Positions 45,028 to 54,642 of a stretch of DNA of 64,000 nt are shown here, in pieces (position 1 is the first letter of the stretch; every line of letters starts with the position of its first letter). The translations under genes were made by a program, and so were the position numbers. The notes beneath the pieces were generated by a model. It saw only the letters and a list, made by a program, of their open reading frames with translations. It had not been told where the DNA came from and did not search any database. The stretch spans positions 62,001-126,000 of the forward strand of contig CAMAWD010000004.1 in assembly GCA_945861785.1 (NCBI GenBank), written 5' to 3'. Source of the stretch: Rhodoferax sp. OV413 (GTDB taxonomy: Bacteria; Pseudomonadota; Gammaproteobacteria; Burkholderiales; Burkholderiaceae_C).

Positions 45028-46098
45028 TCAGCGCACGCGCGATGGCTGCGGCTCCCCACACCGCCGACACAAATCCATCGCCAGCCGGTGCAGCGCCTGC
45101 CACCCATTGGCCGGCCAGTCGGGCAGCTTCAGGCCCTTCACGATGCCGTCTACCAGGTGCGCGGCCAGCAGCAGTTCGGATGCGGCATCGCTGGTCAGGC
45201 GCGGCAGCACGCGTTCGAACAGCCGCTCGCGCGTGCCCCAGATGCGCTGCTCGCGCAAGGCCATCGGCAGGGGGCGGCCTTGCGCCATCGCGTCCTTGAC
45301 GCGTTTGAGGGCGCGTATGTCTTCGGCCAACGTGTAGTGCACCAGCACCTCGGATTCGCCTTCGGCCTGCAGGCCGTCGAGCATGCGTTGCACACGTGCG
45401 GTTTGCCCCCCCAGCACCGCTTCGGACAACTTGAACACGTCGTAACGGGCGACATTGAGCACCGCGCCCTCCACCTGTTCAAAACCCAGTTCGCCGGCAG
45501 GAAACAGCAGGGCCAGCTTCTGGATCTCCTGGTGGGCCGCCAACAGGTTGCCCTCCACCCGGTCCGCAAAGAACTGCAGCGTGCGTTGGCCCTCGATGCC
45601 GGCCCTGACGCGTTGCCCCTGCTGCGACAGGCGCTGCGCCAGCCACTGTGGCAGCGCCGCCCGTTCCACCGGCTCCACACCAACCGTGACGCCAAGCGAC
45701 TCCAGTGCACCGAACCAGGCGCCGCTGCGGGTGGCCTTGTCGAGCCGGGGCAGCATCACGATGGTCAGGGTGCTGTCATTGCCCCGGGCCTGTTCGGCCA
45801 GTTGCTGGATCGCCACGCTGCCGTCCTTGCCGGGTTTGCCGGACGGGATGCGGATTTCCACGATCTGCTTGTCGGAAAACAGGCTCAGCGAGCCACCGGC
45901 GGCCAGCACCTCGCTCCAGTCGAAGTGCGCACCCGCCACGGTGTGCGAGGTGCGTTCGGTATATCCGGCGGCCCGGGCCGCTGCGCGGATGGCGTCGGCG
46001 CCCTCCTGAATCAGCAAGGGCTCGTCGCCATGCAGCGTGTACAGGCTTGCCAGGCCGCGCTGAAGCTGGTTCGGGAGTTGGCCTGCGGCGATCTGCAT
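45028..46098 (-). CDS. holA: DNA polymerase III delta subunit
   Basis: Clamp-loader subunit that opens the beta sliding clamp. The 356-residue product has the N-terminal LYTLHGDEPLLIQEGADAIR, VIVMLPRL-like stretch TIVMLPRLDKATRSGAWFGAL, FFADRVEGNLLAAHQEIQKLALL and ARYDVFKLSEAVLGG without breaks. Length and motifs are normal. It follows lptE by 98 bp in the leuS-lptE-holA run. In relatives proA comes next; here the accessory patch intervenes. Confidence 0.94.
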   Translation of the reverse strand: MQIAAGQLPNQLQRGLASLYTLHGDEPLLIQEGADAIRAAARAAGYTERTSHTVAGAHFDWSEVLAAGGSLSLFSDKQIVEIRIPSGKPGKDGSVAIQQLAEQARGNDSTLTIVMLPRLDKATRSGAWFGALESLGVTVGVEPVERAALPQWLAQRLSQQGQRVRAGIEGQRTLQFFADRVEGNLLAAHQEIQKLALLFPAGELGFEQVEGAVLNVARYDVFKLSEAVLGGQTARVQRMLDGLQAEGESEVLVHYTLAEDIRALKRVKDAMAQGRPLPMALREQRIWGTRERLFERVLPRLTSDAASELLLAAHLVDGIVKGLKLPDWPANGWQALHRLAMDLCRRCGEPQPSRVR

Positions 46099-46196
46099 CC
46101 GGCAAGTTTAGCGGCCGGGCCGGAGCGCGCACGTCGTCGTGATCACCGACTCCAAGGCGTCCCCCCTGGTGCCATGCGCCCGCCTCTGAGCCTGAG

Positions 46197-46697
46197 TCAG
46201 AGCGCGCGCACTGCCGCCAGCCGGCGCATCAGCTGTTGCACCATGTCGCTCTGCATGTCGCGGTACATCAGGCCTTCTTCGGCCTCCTTGGCAAGCACAG
46301 CAGACTCGTTGAAGCTGATGTCGCGCTGCTGCAGCAGCTCGGTCTCGGGGATCAGCTCCTTGCCCTGGGGCGTACGCAGGCGAAAACGCATACGCACCCG
46401 CAGTTGGAACTCCCGCACCTGACCGGTGGCATTCACACCAACCACGGTCTTCTCCCGCAGTTCGGACAGGATGTCCAGAACGGCCTGGGCGTCCGCCTGG
46501 GGGGTGGGCGCCGTCATGACCCGCAAGCGACCCAGCGAGCCCAGGTTGCGCTTGATTTCGTTGCCCAGCGCCGAGGTGTCGCCGACGTTGACGAACAGGG
46601 ATGCAAAGGCCAGCTCGGGGGCGCCGCGCAACTGGAAGCCGCAGGCCCCCAGCGACAGGGCCGCTGCTTGTGCCAGCACCAGGCGTCGTGGCAGCAT
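46197..46697 (-). CDS. lptE: LPS-assembly lipoprotein LptE
   Basis: Outer-membrane lipoprotein that plugs and assembles the LptD channel for lipopolysaccharide export. The 166-residue product has a signal with lipobox LSLGAC (Cys19), then GFQLRGAPELAFASLFV and the beta-strand repeat FQLRVRMRFRLRTP. ATG 46697 overlaps the leuS TGA (TGATG), the reason for the start choice. The gene order leuS-lptE-holA is a long-standing proteobacterial arrangement. Confidence 0.92.
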   Translation of the reverse strand: MLPRRLVLAQAAALSLGACGFQLRGAPELAFASLFVNVGDTSALGNEIKRNLGSLGRLRVMTAPTPQADAQAVLDILSELREKTVVGVNATGQVREFQLRVRMRFRLRTPQGKELIPETELLQQRDISFNESAVLAKEAEEGLMYRDMQSDMVQQLMRRLAAVRAL

Positions 46698-49327
46698 CAG
46701 ATCACCACGTTGACAAGGCGCCCCGGCACCACGATGACCTTTTTCACTGTGGCCCCGGCCGAGAGCTTGATGAACACCTCGTTGGCCAGTGCCGCAGCTT
46801 CGATGGCCTCGCGCGAGGCGCCGGACGGCACCCGGATTGCGTCGCGCAGCTTGCCGTTGATCTGCAGCATCAGTTCGATCTCGTCTTGCGCGAGCGCGCG
46901 CGGATCGACCACCGGCCACGGCGCATCGAGCAGTTCACCATGGTGCTTGTCATAACCCATGGCGCGCCACAACTCCTGGGCGATATGGGGTGTGACCGGG
47001 TACAGACAGCGCAGCAGCATGTTCAGGCCCTCATGGGCCGCGTGCAGGTCCGACGGAGTGCCCGCACCCTTGAAGTCTTCCAGCGCATTGAGCATCTTCA
47101 TGGCACCGGACACCACGGTGTTGTACTGCATGCGCTGGTAGTCGTAGTCGACTTGCTTGAACACGCTGTGGATTTCGCGGCGCAGGTCGCTGGCGGCACG
47201 CCCGTAAGCGGTTGGGCCGCCGGCCTCGGCCGGCGCCTGCCCCAGACGCGCGGCGAAGTTCCAGACCCGGCGCAGGAACCGGTAGGAGCCCTCCACCGCC
47301 GCGTCGTTCCACTCCAGTGTGGCCTCCGGTGGCGCGGTGAACATGGTGTAGAGCCGGGCGGTGTCCGCGCCGTACTTCTCGATCAGGTCCTGCGGGTCGA
47401 CCCCGTTGTTCTTGCTTTTGCTCATGGTGCCCACGCCTTCGTAGTCCACCATCGTGCCGTCGGACTTGCGCCTGGCACCTGTCACCTTGCCTGTCGCGTC
47501 ATGGATGTCCTCGACTTCGTGCGGCCAGAAATATTCGATTCCGCCGCCTTTGTTCTTGCGCGAGTAGATGTGGTTGAGCACCATGCCCTGCGTCAGCAGT
47601 TTCGTGAAGGGCTCGTCGATGTTGACCAGCCCGAGATCGCGCATCACCTTGGTCCAGAAACGTGCGTACAACAGGTGCAGGATCGCGTGTTCGATGCCGC
47701 CAATGTACTGGTCCATCGGCATCCAGTAGCGGCTGCCCGCACCCACCATGGCGGTGTCGTTCTTCGGATCACAGTACCGCATGTAGTACCACGAGGAATC
47801 GACGAAGGTGTCCATGGTGTCGGTCTCGCGCCGCGCCGCCGCGCCGCAGACCGGGCACACGACGCCGGCATGGAAACCCGCGTGCGTGTTCAGGGGGTTG
47901 CCGGAGCCGTCGGGCACGCAGTCCTGCGGCAACACGACCGGCAGGTCTTTTTCGGGCACTGGCACGGCACCATGTTCGGGGCAGTGGATGATGGGGATCG
48001 GTGTGCCCCAGTAGCGCTGGCGGCTCACGCCCCAGTCGCGCAGGCGCCAGGTGGTCTTTTTCTGGCCCAGACCGCGCACCTGCAGTGCGTGGCTGATGGC
48101 GTCGACAGCCTCCTGGTAGGACAGGCCGCTGAAGCTGTCCGAGTTGATGGTCACGCCGCGCTGCTTGTCGCCGTACCACTCCTGCCAGTTCTCGTAGTCG
48201 TAGGTCAGGCCGTCGATCAGCACCACCTCGACGATGGGTATGGCGTACTTGCGCGCAAAGATGAAGTCGCGCTCGTCGTGCGCCGGCACGCCCATGACCG
48301 CGCCGTCGCCATACCCGATCAGCACGTAGTTGCCGACCCACAGCTCGATCTTGTGGCCATTGAGCGGATGGGTGACGAAGAGCCCGGTGCGCATGCCCTC
48401 CTTCTCGCGCACCGCCAGCTCGGCCTCGGTGGTGCCGCCGCGCTGGCATTCCTCGATGAAGGCCGCCAGCGCCGGGTTGGACCGGGCCGCATGCGTGGCA
48501 AGCGGGTGCTCCGGCGCCACGGCGCAGAAGGTCACCCCCATCAGTGTGTCGGCGCGGGTGGTGAAGACGTGCATCCGGCCGTCGCCGATCAGCTTGCCGC
48601 TGGCGTCACGGATGTCATGCGGGAAGGCGAAACGCACACCTTCACTTTTGCCGATCCAGTTTTCCTGCATCAGTTTCACGCGTTCCGGCCAGCCTGGCAG
48701 GCCTTCGTCCACACAGTCGAGCAACTCGGCTGCGTAGTCGGTGATCTTGAGGTAATAACCCGGGATCTCCCGCTTTTCGATCACGGCGCCGGTGCGCCAG
48801 CCCTTGCCGTCGATGACCTGTTCGTTGGCCAGTACGGTCTGGTCGACCGGATCCCAGTTGACGATCTGCGTCTTGCGGTAGGCGATGCCCTTTTTCAGCA
48901 TCTTCAGGAACAGCCACTGGTTCCACTTGTAATAACTCGCGTCGCAGGTTGCGATCTCGCGGCTCCAGTCGATGGCCAGCCCCAGTGCCTGCATCTGCTG
49001 CTTCATGTAGGCAATGTTCTCGTAGGTCCACTTGGCCGGAGGCACACCATTCTTGAGCGCTGCGTTCTCGGCCGGCAGGCCGAATGCGTCCCAGCCCATC
49101 GGCATCAGGACATTGAAACCCTTCATGCGCAGGTGGCGCGCGAGCATGTCGTTGATGGTGTAGTTGCGCACATGGCCCATGTGCAGCTTGCCGCTGGGGT
49201 AGGGCAGCATCGAACAGGCGTAGAACTTCTGCTTCGAGGCGTCTTCCGTCACCCGGTAGGCGTCACTGGATTGCCAGTGTTGCTGGGCGGTTTTCTCGAC
49301 GGCGAGATGGTCGTATTTTTCTTGCAT
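46697..49327 (-). CDS. leuS: Leucyl-tRNA synthetase
   Basis: Class I aminoacyl-tRNA synthetase of 876 residues that charges tRNA-Leu. It has the HIGH box as KLHMGHVRN (near 50), the [16 protein letters not shown] box, the editing domain CP1 ([28 protein letters not shown]) and the C-terminal anticodon part. ATG 49327 gives [18 protein letters not shown]; a more distal ATG at 49357 is in frame but less like relatives. It precedes lptE and holA. Confidence 0.96.
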   Translation of the reverse strand: MQEKYDHLAVEKTAQQHWQSSDAYRVTEDASKQKFYACSMLPYPSGKLHMGHVRNYTINDMLARHLRMKGFNVLMPMGWDAFGLPAENAALKNGVPPAKWTYENIAYMKQQMQALGLAIDWSREIATCDASYYKWNQWLFLKMLKKGIAYRKTQIVNWDPVDQTVLANEQVIDGKGWRTGAVIEKREIPGYYLKITDYAAELLDCVDEGLPGWPERVKLMQENWIGKSEGVRFAFPHDIRDASGKLIGDGRMHVFTTRADTLMGVTFCAVAPEHPLATHAARSNPALAAFIEECQRGGTTEAELAVREKEGMRTGLFVTHPLNGHKIELWVGNYVLIGYGDGAVMGVPAHDERDFIFARKYAIPIVEVVLIDGLTYDYENWQEWYGDKQRGVTINSDSFSGLSYQEAVDAISHALQVRGLGQKKTTWRLRDWGVSRQRYWGTPIPIIHCPEHGAVPVPEKDLPVVLPQDCVPDGSGNPLNTHAGFHAGVVCPVCGAAARRETDTMDTFVDSSWYYMRYCDPKNDTAMVGAGSRYWMPMDQYIGGIEHAILHLLYARFWTKVMRDLGLVNIDEPFTKLLTQGMVLNHIYSRKNKGGGIEYFWPHEVEDIHDATGKVTGARRKSDGTMVDYEGVGTMSKSKNNGVDPQDLIEKYGADTARLYTMFTAPPEATLEWNDAAVEGSYRFLRRVWNFAARLGQAPAEAGGPTAYGRAASDLRREIHSVFKQVDYDYQRMQYNTVVSGAMKMLNALEDFKGAGTPSDLHAAHEGLNMLLRCLYPVTPHIAQELWRAMGYDKHHGELLDAPWPVVDPRALAQDEIELMLQINGKLRDAIRVPSGASREAIEAAALANEVFIKLSAGATVKKVIVVPGRLVNVVI

Positions 49328-49431
49328 GGCGGGGGTGTTGCGGCTCAAGTGCCGCATGGGTGCGATTCTAGGCCTTGCCTTGTGCGCCGGGGCGCTGCAG
49401 ACACCAGCGCCAGCCGGCCAGCTCCCGCGGC

Positions 49432-49857
49432 CTACGGGGTTGCGGCGCGGCTGTCGGCCACGAAACCAATGCGGCCCAGCCCGGCTTTTTGCGCCATGCC
49501 GATGACTTCGACCACCCGGCCGTAGGCCACCGCCCGGTCGGCGCGCAATTGCACCTCGGTGTCCGGATCCTGCACGGCTACGCGTGTGAGGCGGGTCGCC
49601 AGCTCCGTGCTGGTGACGGGTTTGTCATCCACAAACACCTGGCCCGACCGGTCGACGACGACCAGCACCGATCTGGGTGCGTCGCTGGCGCCGGCGGCAT
49701 CCGTGCGTGGCAGGTCGAGCCGGACCGAACTGGCCAATAGCGGCGCCGTGATCAGGAAGATGACCACCAGCACCAGCATCACGTCGATCAGCGGCGTCAT
49801 GTTGATGTCGCTCATGGGGGGGTCGCCCCGGGTGCGTTCGAGCCGACCGAAGGCCAT
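49432..49857 (-). CDS. exbD: ExbD/TolR family biopolymer transport protein
   Basis: 141-residue inner-membrane protein that, with the ExbB/TolQ homologue upstream, transduces proton flow to the outer membrane. It has [20 protein letters not shown], with the conserved Asp in the single helix, then the periplasmic [16 protein letters not shown] and the [20 protein letters not shown] core. It starts three bases after the exbB stop and lies before leuS. No TonB or TolA gene is in the window, so the partner must be encoded elsewhere. Confidence 0.9.
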   Translation of the reverse strand: MAFGRLERTRGDPPMSDINMTPLIDVMLVLVVIFLITAPLLASSVRLDLPRTDAAGASDAPRSVLVVVDRSGQVFVDDKPVTSTELATRLTRVAVQDPDTEVQLRADRAVAYGRVVEVIGMAQKAGLGRIGFVADSRAATP

Positions 49858-49860
49858 CGG

Positions 49861-50523
49861 TCAGGCGCGCGCCTGCGCGGCCGGGGGCGCGCTGAGCAGC
49901 AGTTCTCGAAGGTCGCGCGCGAAACCCTCGAGGTCGGCCTCGATGCGGCCGATCATGCGCCCGAAGACGTTGTAGGCCAGCACAGCAGGAATAGCCACTG
50001 CAAGGCCGGCGGCCGTCATGATGAGGGCTTCACCCACCGGGCCGGCGATCCGGTCGATCGTGATCTGTCCGGCGCTGGAGATGCTGATCAGCGCGTGGTA
50101 GATGCCCCACACGGTGCCCAACAGCCCGACAAACGGTGCGGTCGCACCAACGGTGGCCAGCAGCACCTGCCCATACTGCAGCCGCGCCAGCACGGCATGC
50201 AAGGCCTGGCGCAAGACGCGTGTGAGCTGCTGGGAGCGGTCCCCGGCCGTGGCCAGGGTTCCGTGGCTGGTCACCGTCGTGGCGGAAATCAGGGGCTCGA
50301 CCATGGCTTCGCGGTCGAAGGCCCGGGCCTTTCGCAGGCCATCGGGCAGGTCGGCCGACTGCCAGAAGGCCGCAGTGCTGCGTGCCACATCGGTGCCGGC
50401 GCGGTGCAGCAGCCAGCCTTTCCAGAGGATCACGACCCAGCTGGCGCAGGACATCAGGAACAAGACAACGGCAACCAGACGGGTGACGCCGTCACCGTCG
50501 GAGAGCAAGCGCACAAAGTTCAC
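49861..50523 (-). CDS. exbB: ExbB/TolQ family proton channel
   Basis: 220-residue polytopic protein with the MotA/TolQ/ExbB core: helix LVAVVLFLMSCASWVVIL, then LATVGATAPFVGLLGTVWGI (with the conserved GLLGTVWG) and VGEALIMTAAGLAVAIPAVL. The start GTG 50523 gives a natural N-terminus (MNFVRLLSDGDGVTRL); an open frame continues upstream without a better start. It forms the stator with ExbD. It follows dapB, 58 bp after it. Confidence 0.9.
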   Translation of the reverse strand: MNFVRLLSDGDGVTRLVAVVLFLMSCASWVVILWKGWLLHRAGTDVARSTAAFWQSADLPDGLRKARAFDREAMVEPLISATTVTSHGTLATAGDRSQQLTRVLRQALHAVLARLQYGQVLLATVGATAPFVGLLGTVWGIYHALISISSAGQITIDRIAGPVGEALIMTAAGLAVAIPAVLAYNVFGRMIGRIEADLEGFARDLRELLLSAPPAAQARA

Positions 50524-50581
50524 CGGCTGCCCACCATGCCGCGACCAGCGGCGACTGCAGTGCCGATAGCGGGCGAGCGGC

Positions 50582-51418
50582 TCATTGCGAAGTGGCGTTG
50601 GCGGGCCCGAGTCCGAGCACGTCGAACATGTCGAACAGCCCCAGTTTGCGACCGCCCAGGAACCGCGCCGCACGCAAAGCGCCCTGCGCAAAGGTGGCGC
50701 GGCTTGACGACTTGTGGCTGATCTCGATGCGCTCACCGGTGCCGGCAAACAGGACCGTGTGGTCGCCGACGATGTCGCCGCCCCGAATGGTGGCGAAACC
50801 GATCGAAGATGGGTCGCGCTCGCCGGTCACGCCTTCGCGCGCAAAGACCGCGCAGTCCTTCAGATTGCGGCCGGTCGCGGCGGCGATGACTTCACCCATC
50901 TTCAAGGCGGTGCCGGAGGGTGCGTCGACCTTGTGGCGGTGGTGCGCTTCGATGATCTCGATGTCGTAACCGGTGGCCAGCGCCTTGGCCGCCATTTCGA
51001 GCAATTTCAGTGTCACGTTGACGCCAATGCTCATGTTCGGGGCCATCATGATGGCAATGTCACCGCCAGCCGCTGCAATGCCCGCCCTCTGCGCGTCGCT
51101 GAAGCCGGTGGTGCCTATCACCGCATTGACTCCGAGAGCGCGGCAAGTCTCCAGGTGGGCCATCGTACCGTCGGGTCGGGTGAAGTCGATCAGTACGTCG
51201 CTGCCCTGAAGGCCGAGGGTCAGGTCGGATTGGACCAGCACGCCGCTGCTGCGCCCCAGGAATGCGGTGGCGTCGGTGCCAACCGATGCGGCCCCGGCCA
51301 TGTCCAGGGCGCCGCTGAGCACGCAGTCGTCACTGGCCAGCACCAACTCGATCAACATGTGGCCCATGCGGCCGGATGCACCCGCAATACAGATCCTGTG
51401 CTTGGTGGCGGTGTTCAT
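50582..51418 (-). CDS. dapB: 4-hydroxy-tetrahydrodipicolinate reductase
   Basis: Lysine and diaminopimelate synthesis enzyme using NAD(P)H. The 278-residue product has the N-terminal [20 protein letters not shown]ossmann motif, [14 protein letters not shown], the catalytic His pair in [20 protein letters not shown] and [20 protein letters not shown]. Lengths are typical. It lies just downstream of bamE, with 12 bp between them, and before exbB. Confidence 0.95.
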   Translation of the reverse strand: MNTATKHRICIAGASGRMGHMLIELVLASDDCVLSGALDMAGAASVGTDATAFLGRSSGVLVQSDLTLGLQGSDVLIDFTRPDGTMAHLETCRALGVNAVIGTTGFSDAQRAGIAAAGGDIAIMMAPNMSIGVNVTLKLLEMAAKALATGYDIEIIEAHHRHKVDAPSGTALKMGEVIAAATGRNLKDCAVFAREGVTGERDPSSIGFATIRGGDIVGDHTVLFAGTGERIEISHKSSSRATFAQGALRAARFLGGRKLGLFDMFDVLGLGPANATSQ

Positions 51419-51430
51419 CGGTAGCTGGGC

Positions 51431-51973
51431 TCAGGGCGCGGATGGCTCGAGCGGCGGATAGGTCGCGGGCAAGGGTGGCAGGGCTTTGGGCTCGGCGGGT
51501 TTGGCCGCAGCCGGGAACTGCTTGAGCGACTCCTCGGTGGCCTCCAGCATGGGAGCTTCTGCTGTCTTGCGGCCCTTGCCCAGGGAGGCGACGAACTCGG
51601 CTTCTGTGGGCAGCGCGTCGGCTTCGAAGCGAGCGAGGACGCCGCCGTTGAAAAACACCGTCACCTTGCGCAGTTGCGGTTCTTCGCCCTGGCGCTTGAA
51701 GGTGAAAACATAGTCCCAGCGGTCGCTGTGGAAAACGCTTTGCAGCAACGGTGTGCCGAGCAGATCCCGAACCTGTTGGCGCTCCATGCCGGGCTTGAGT
51801 TGTGCGACCTGCTCGCTTGACACAAAGTTGCCCTGGACGATGTCGATGCGGTAGGGCGACACCACGCTGGCCATGCGCAGACTCGCTCCCTCAAAGCCGG
51901 AGCAACCCGCCAGCGTGGCACAAATCACCACGAGCAGGCTGATACGCGTGGCTTGGCGGACGGAGTCGGACAT
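51431..51973 (-). CDS. bamE: Outer membrane assembly lipoprotein BamE
   Basis: Small subunit of the beta-barrel assembly machine. The 180-residue product has a lipoprotein signal with lipobox TLAGC (Cys24), the BamE fold YRIDIVQGNFVSSEQVAQLK, GMERQQVRDLLGTPLL and DRWDYVFTFKRQG, and an extended Pro-rich C-terminus (APMLEATEESL...LPATYPP) that is longer than E. coli BamE (113 residues). ATG 51973 gives the signal. It is divergent from fur with 84 bp between the start codons. Confidence 0.93.
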   Translation of the reverse strand: MSDSVRQATRISLLVVICATLAGCSGFEGASLRMASVVSPYRIDIVQGNFVSSEQVAQLKPGMERQQVRDLLGTPLLQSVFHSDRWDYVFTFKRQGEEPQLRKVTVFFNGGVLARFEADALPTEAEFVASLGKGRKTAEAPMLEATEESLKQFPAAAKPAEPKALPPLPATYPPLEPSAP

Positions 51974-52057
51974 GGGTTGGGGCAGGACGATATGATCGGG
52001 GCATTGTAGCCGCTGAGCCACCATCGGCAGGCCGTCTCCCTGAGGTAGAACACCGCC

Positions 52058-52504
52058 ATGGCCAACATCGACGAACTCAAGAGCACCGGGCTCAAGGCCA
52101 CGGTGCCGCGCCTCAAGATCCTCGAGATTTTCCAGAAGGGCGTGCAACGCCACATGACAGCCGAAGACGTTTTTCGGGTGCTGCTCGGCGAACGTTCCGA
52201 TGTGGGGCTGGCAACGGTTTACCGGGTCCTTGCGCAATTCGAGCAGGCCGGCATCCTGAGCCGCAGCCATTTCGAGAGCGGCAAGGCGGTGTACGAACTC
52301 AATGAAGGGCAGCACCATGACCATCTGGTGTGCCTGGATTGCGGCAAGGTCGAGGAGTTCTACGACGCGGAGATCGAGCGGCGCCAGCATGCCGTTGCAA
52401 AGACCAAGGGCTTCGCGATTGCCGACCACGCCCTGAGCCTGTATGCCAACTGCACCAAGGCTGACTGCCCCAACCGCTTGTCGACAGTGCGTTGCGCCGC
52501 CTGA
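52058..52504 (+). CDS. fur: Ferric uptake regulator Fur
   Basis: 148-residue metal-dependent repressor of iron uptake genes. The winged helix reads [17 protein letters not shown] and [33 protein letters not shown] without breaks; the metal sites show [19 protein letters not shown] and the C-terminal NCTKADCP with the second Cys pair. ATG 52058 starts the family-typical [18 protein letters not shown]. It is divergent from bamE, an arrangement common in betaproteobacteria. Confidence 0.96.
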   Translation: MANIDELKSTGLKATVPRLKILEIFQKGVQRHMTAEDVFRVLLGERSDVGLATVYRVLAQFEQAGILSRSHFESGKAVYELNEGQHHDHLVCLDCGKVEEFYDAEIERRQHAVAKTKGFAIADHALSLYANCTKADCPNRLSTVRCAA

Positions 52505-52519
52505 ACGCCTGGGTTCGAA

Positions 52520-53485
52520 TCAGGGGCCGTTCGCGCCTGGCTCCTGGCCCATGGCCTTTCGATGGCGCTCCACGAACTCCTTGTAGGTGTCAATACCACG
52601 CAACTGCAGGATGGTATTGCGCACGGCGGCTTCCACCAGCACGGCGATATTGCGTCCCGCCACCACCTGGATGACCACCTTCAGGACTGCAATCCCCAGC
52701 ACATCCTGTGTCAGTGGCTCATAGGGAATGCGTTCATATTCGCGCTCCAGGGTTTCGCGCCGGACCAGGTGCACGATCAGCTTGAGGCGCATCTTGCGGC
52801 GCACGGCGGTTTCGCCAAAAATCACGCGAATGTCGAGCAGGCCGATGCCGCGCACTTCCAGCAGGTTTTGCAGGAGATCGGGGCAACGCCCTTCGATCGT
52901 GGTCTGGTTGATGCGGTACAGGTCGACCGCATCGTCGGCGACCAGGCCATTGCCGCGTGAAATAAGTTCCAGGCCCAACTCGCTCTTGCCCAGGCCCGAC
53001 TCCCCCGTGATCAGCACGCCGAGGCCGAGTATGTCCATCAGGACGCCGTGCATCGTGGTGCGTTCGGCGAAATGCTTGGACAGATAGGCGCGCAGCACAT
53101 CGATCACAAACGCCGAGGAACCCTCCGTGGCGAACATCGGGATCTGGGCGCGTTCACACATCGAGAGCAATGCGTCGGGTGCTGTCTGGCCATCCGCCAG
53201 CACCAGCACCGGCGGCTCGAGCGTCACGATGCGGGAAATGCGCCGCGTGCAGTCGTCGGGGCTGGCGCTGGTCAGGTAAGCGATCTCGCGTTCACCCAGG
53301 ATCTGGACCCGGTAGGGGTGGATGTAGTTGAGGTAACCCACCAGGTCGGCGCCTGAGCGCGCCGCGCGTACCGCGACATCATCGAAACGCCGTTCGGATG
53401 CACCGAGGCCGGCAACCCATTGCCACTTGAGATGGGCCCGGAATTCCTCGAACATGACGTCAGCGCTGACAACGGTGGGTTTCAT
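52520..53485 (-). CDS. hprK: HPr kinase/phosphorylase
   Basis: 321-residue bifunctional kinase/phosphorylase that modifies Ser46 of HPr-like proteins. It shows the Walker A motif [20 protein letters not shown] and the HPrK signature [20 protein letters not shown], with the [11 protein letters not shown] catalytic stretch. In gram-negative bacteria it works with PtsN/NPr in the nitrogen phosphotransferase system. It is on the minus strand, downstream of ptsN, and its stop lies 15 bp from the fur stop (convergent). Confidence 0.94.
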   Translation of the reverse strand: MKPTVVSADVMFEEFRAHLKWQWVAGLGASERRFDDVAVRAARSGADLVGYLNYIHPYRVQILGEREIAYLTSASPDDCTRRISRIVTLEPPVLVLADGQTAPDALLSMCERAQIPMFATEGSSAFVIDVLRAYLSKHFAERTTMHGVLMDILGLGVLITGESGLGKSELGLELISRGNGLVADDAVDLYRINQTTIEGRCPDLLQNLLEVRGIGLLDIRVIFGETAVRRKMRLKLIVHLVRRETLEREYERIPYEPLTQDVLGIAVLKVVIQVVAGRNIAVLVEAAVRNTILQLRGIDTYKEFVERHRKAMGQEPGANGP

Positions 53486-53527
53486 GGCACTTTTACAGTC
53501 CCGGAAAACAGGCGCTCGCTGCGCCTG

Positions 53528-53995
53528 TCAGGACGATGGAGTCGGTTTCCAGTGTGAAATCAGCGTGTGCAGTTGCACTGCATCGGTGCTGGCGTTGAGC
53601 TTGTCGCGCAAGGTAGCGTCGCTGAGCAGCTCCGCGATTTCCGAGAGGATTTCAAGGTGTTTCTGGGTTGCCGCCTCGGGCACCAGCAGAAAAATCATCA
53701 AACGCACCGCCTGATCGTCGGGTGCATCGAAGCCGATCGGCTTGGCGAGCAGGAAGACTGCCGCCATGGGTGCTTTCAGACCCTTGATTCGGCCATGGGG
53801 GATGGCGACGCCATGACCCAGACCGGTCGACCCGAGCCGCTCGCGGGAGAACAGGCTGTCTGTGACGAGTGCCCGGCTCAGCCCGTGCAGGTTCTCGAAC
53901 AGCAGGCCGGCTTCTTCGAACGCCCGCTTCTTGCTGGTGGCATCTAAGCTAACGAGCACTTGCGCGGGTGGCAGGATGGATGCGAGTCGGTTCAT
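53528..53995 (-). CDS. ptsN: PTS IIA-like nitrogen regulatory protein
   Basis: 155-residue EIIA-Ntr phosphoacceptor. The active-site His is in GHGVAIPHGRI, the signature of the family, with VFLLAKPIGFDAPD and LMIFLLVPEAATQKHLEILS. ATG 53995 (MNRLASILPP) is the family start; an upstream ATG at 54022 would overlap the terminator. It precedes hprK. In most beta- and gammaproteobacteria rpoN lies upstream of hpf and ptsN, but no rpoN is seen within the window. Confidence 0.94.
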   Translation of the reverse strand: MNRLASILPPAQVLVSLDATSKKRAFEEAGLLFENLHGLSRALVTDSLFSRERLGSTGLGHGVAIPHGRIKGLKAPMAAVFLLAKPIGFDAPDDQAVRLMIFLLVPEAATQKHLEILSEIAELLSDATLRDKLNASTDAVQLHTLISHWKPTPSS

Positions 53996-54022
53996 GGTCG
54001 GATGGTGGACGATTATGCCCAC

Positions 54023-54044
54023 AAAAAAACCGCCCGACAGGCGG
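54023..54044 (-). terminator. Intrinsic terminator after hpf
   Basis: On the minus strand CCGCC, loop TGTCG, GGCGG (54044-54030) is followed directly by seven T's (54029-54023). This is a clear Rho-independent terminator for hpf, which stops at 54074, and it separates hpf from ptsN (start 53995). PtsN and HprK would then need their own promoter or read-through. Confidence 0.8.
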
Positions 54045-54073
54045 ACGGTTTCAGGGTGGTCAGGTCGGCGCGC

Positions 54074-54403
54074 CTACATCACGCGCTTTGGCGCTTCGTG
54101 GTGGTGATTCTGAAGGCGGTCCTTGTGCCGCACCACCTGCCGGTCGAGTTTGTCGACCAGTTCGTCTACCGCAGCATAGAGATCGGAGTGCGAGCTTTCT
54201 GCAAACATGTCGCTGCCCTTGACATGGATGTTGCACTCGGCGCGTTGCCTTCGTTCCTTTTCCTTCTGTTTCTCCACAGTCAGCAGCACCTTGACATCGA
54301 CCAGCTGGTCGAAGTGGCGGGTGATGCGATCAAGCTTGGTTGTGACGTAGTTTCTCAGGGCCGGTGTGACTTCGAGGTGATGACCGCTGATCGTCAAGTT
54401 CAT
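54074..54403 (-). CDS. hpf: Ribosome hibernation-promoting factor (short form)
   Basis: 109-residue sigma-54 modulation/HPF family protein that binds the 30S subunit in stationary phase. It has [37 protein letters not shown] and [25 protein letters not shown] across its length. ATG 54403 has AGGAGG close upstream; the open frame extends to 54487 without a better start. Its own terminator follows at 54023-54044, then ptsN. It is divergent from the patatin gene. Confidence 0.94.
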   Translation of the reverse strand: MNLTISGHHLEVTPALRNYVTTKLDRITRHFDQLVDVKVLLTVEKQKEKERRQRAECNIHVKGSDMFAESSHSDLYAAVDELVDKLDRQVVRHKDRLQNHHHEAPKRVM

Positions 54404-54642
54404 GGATTTCCTCCTGTTGCGCTTGCCATTGATAGAGCCGCGGACGGAAACCGCCCTTGGCCAGAAACCCCCCGAGGGGATACACATTTGCCGGATTCAC
54501 TGCGGTCACTATGCTCCCGATGGCTCCCAAATGCAAGCGCTGCGCGCGCAAACGCAGGTCCGTGTGTGTGGCCCGCTGGCCGAGGCGCGGCCTGGATCCT
54601 TGCGCTTGATCCGGTAATTGTTTGCAATAGACCAGGAGAACA

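Noticed and set aside
46601..49525. 974-codon plus-strand open frame opposite leuS
   Set aside because: Antisense shadow of leuS, which has clear HMGH and MSKS motifs; the shadow has no domain.
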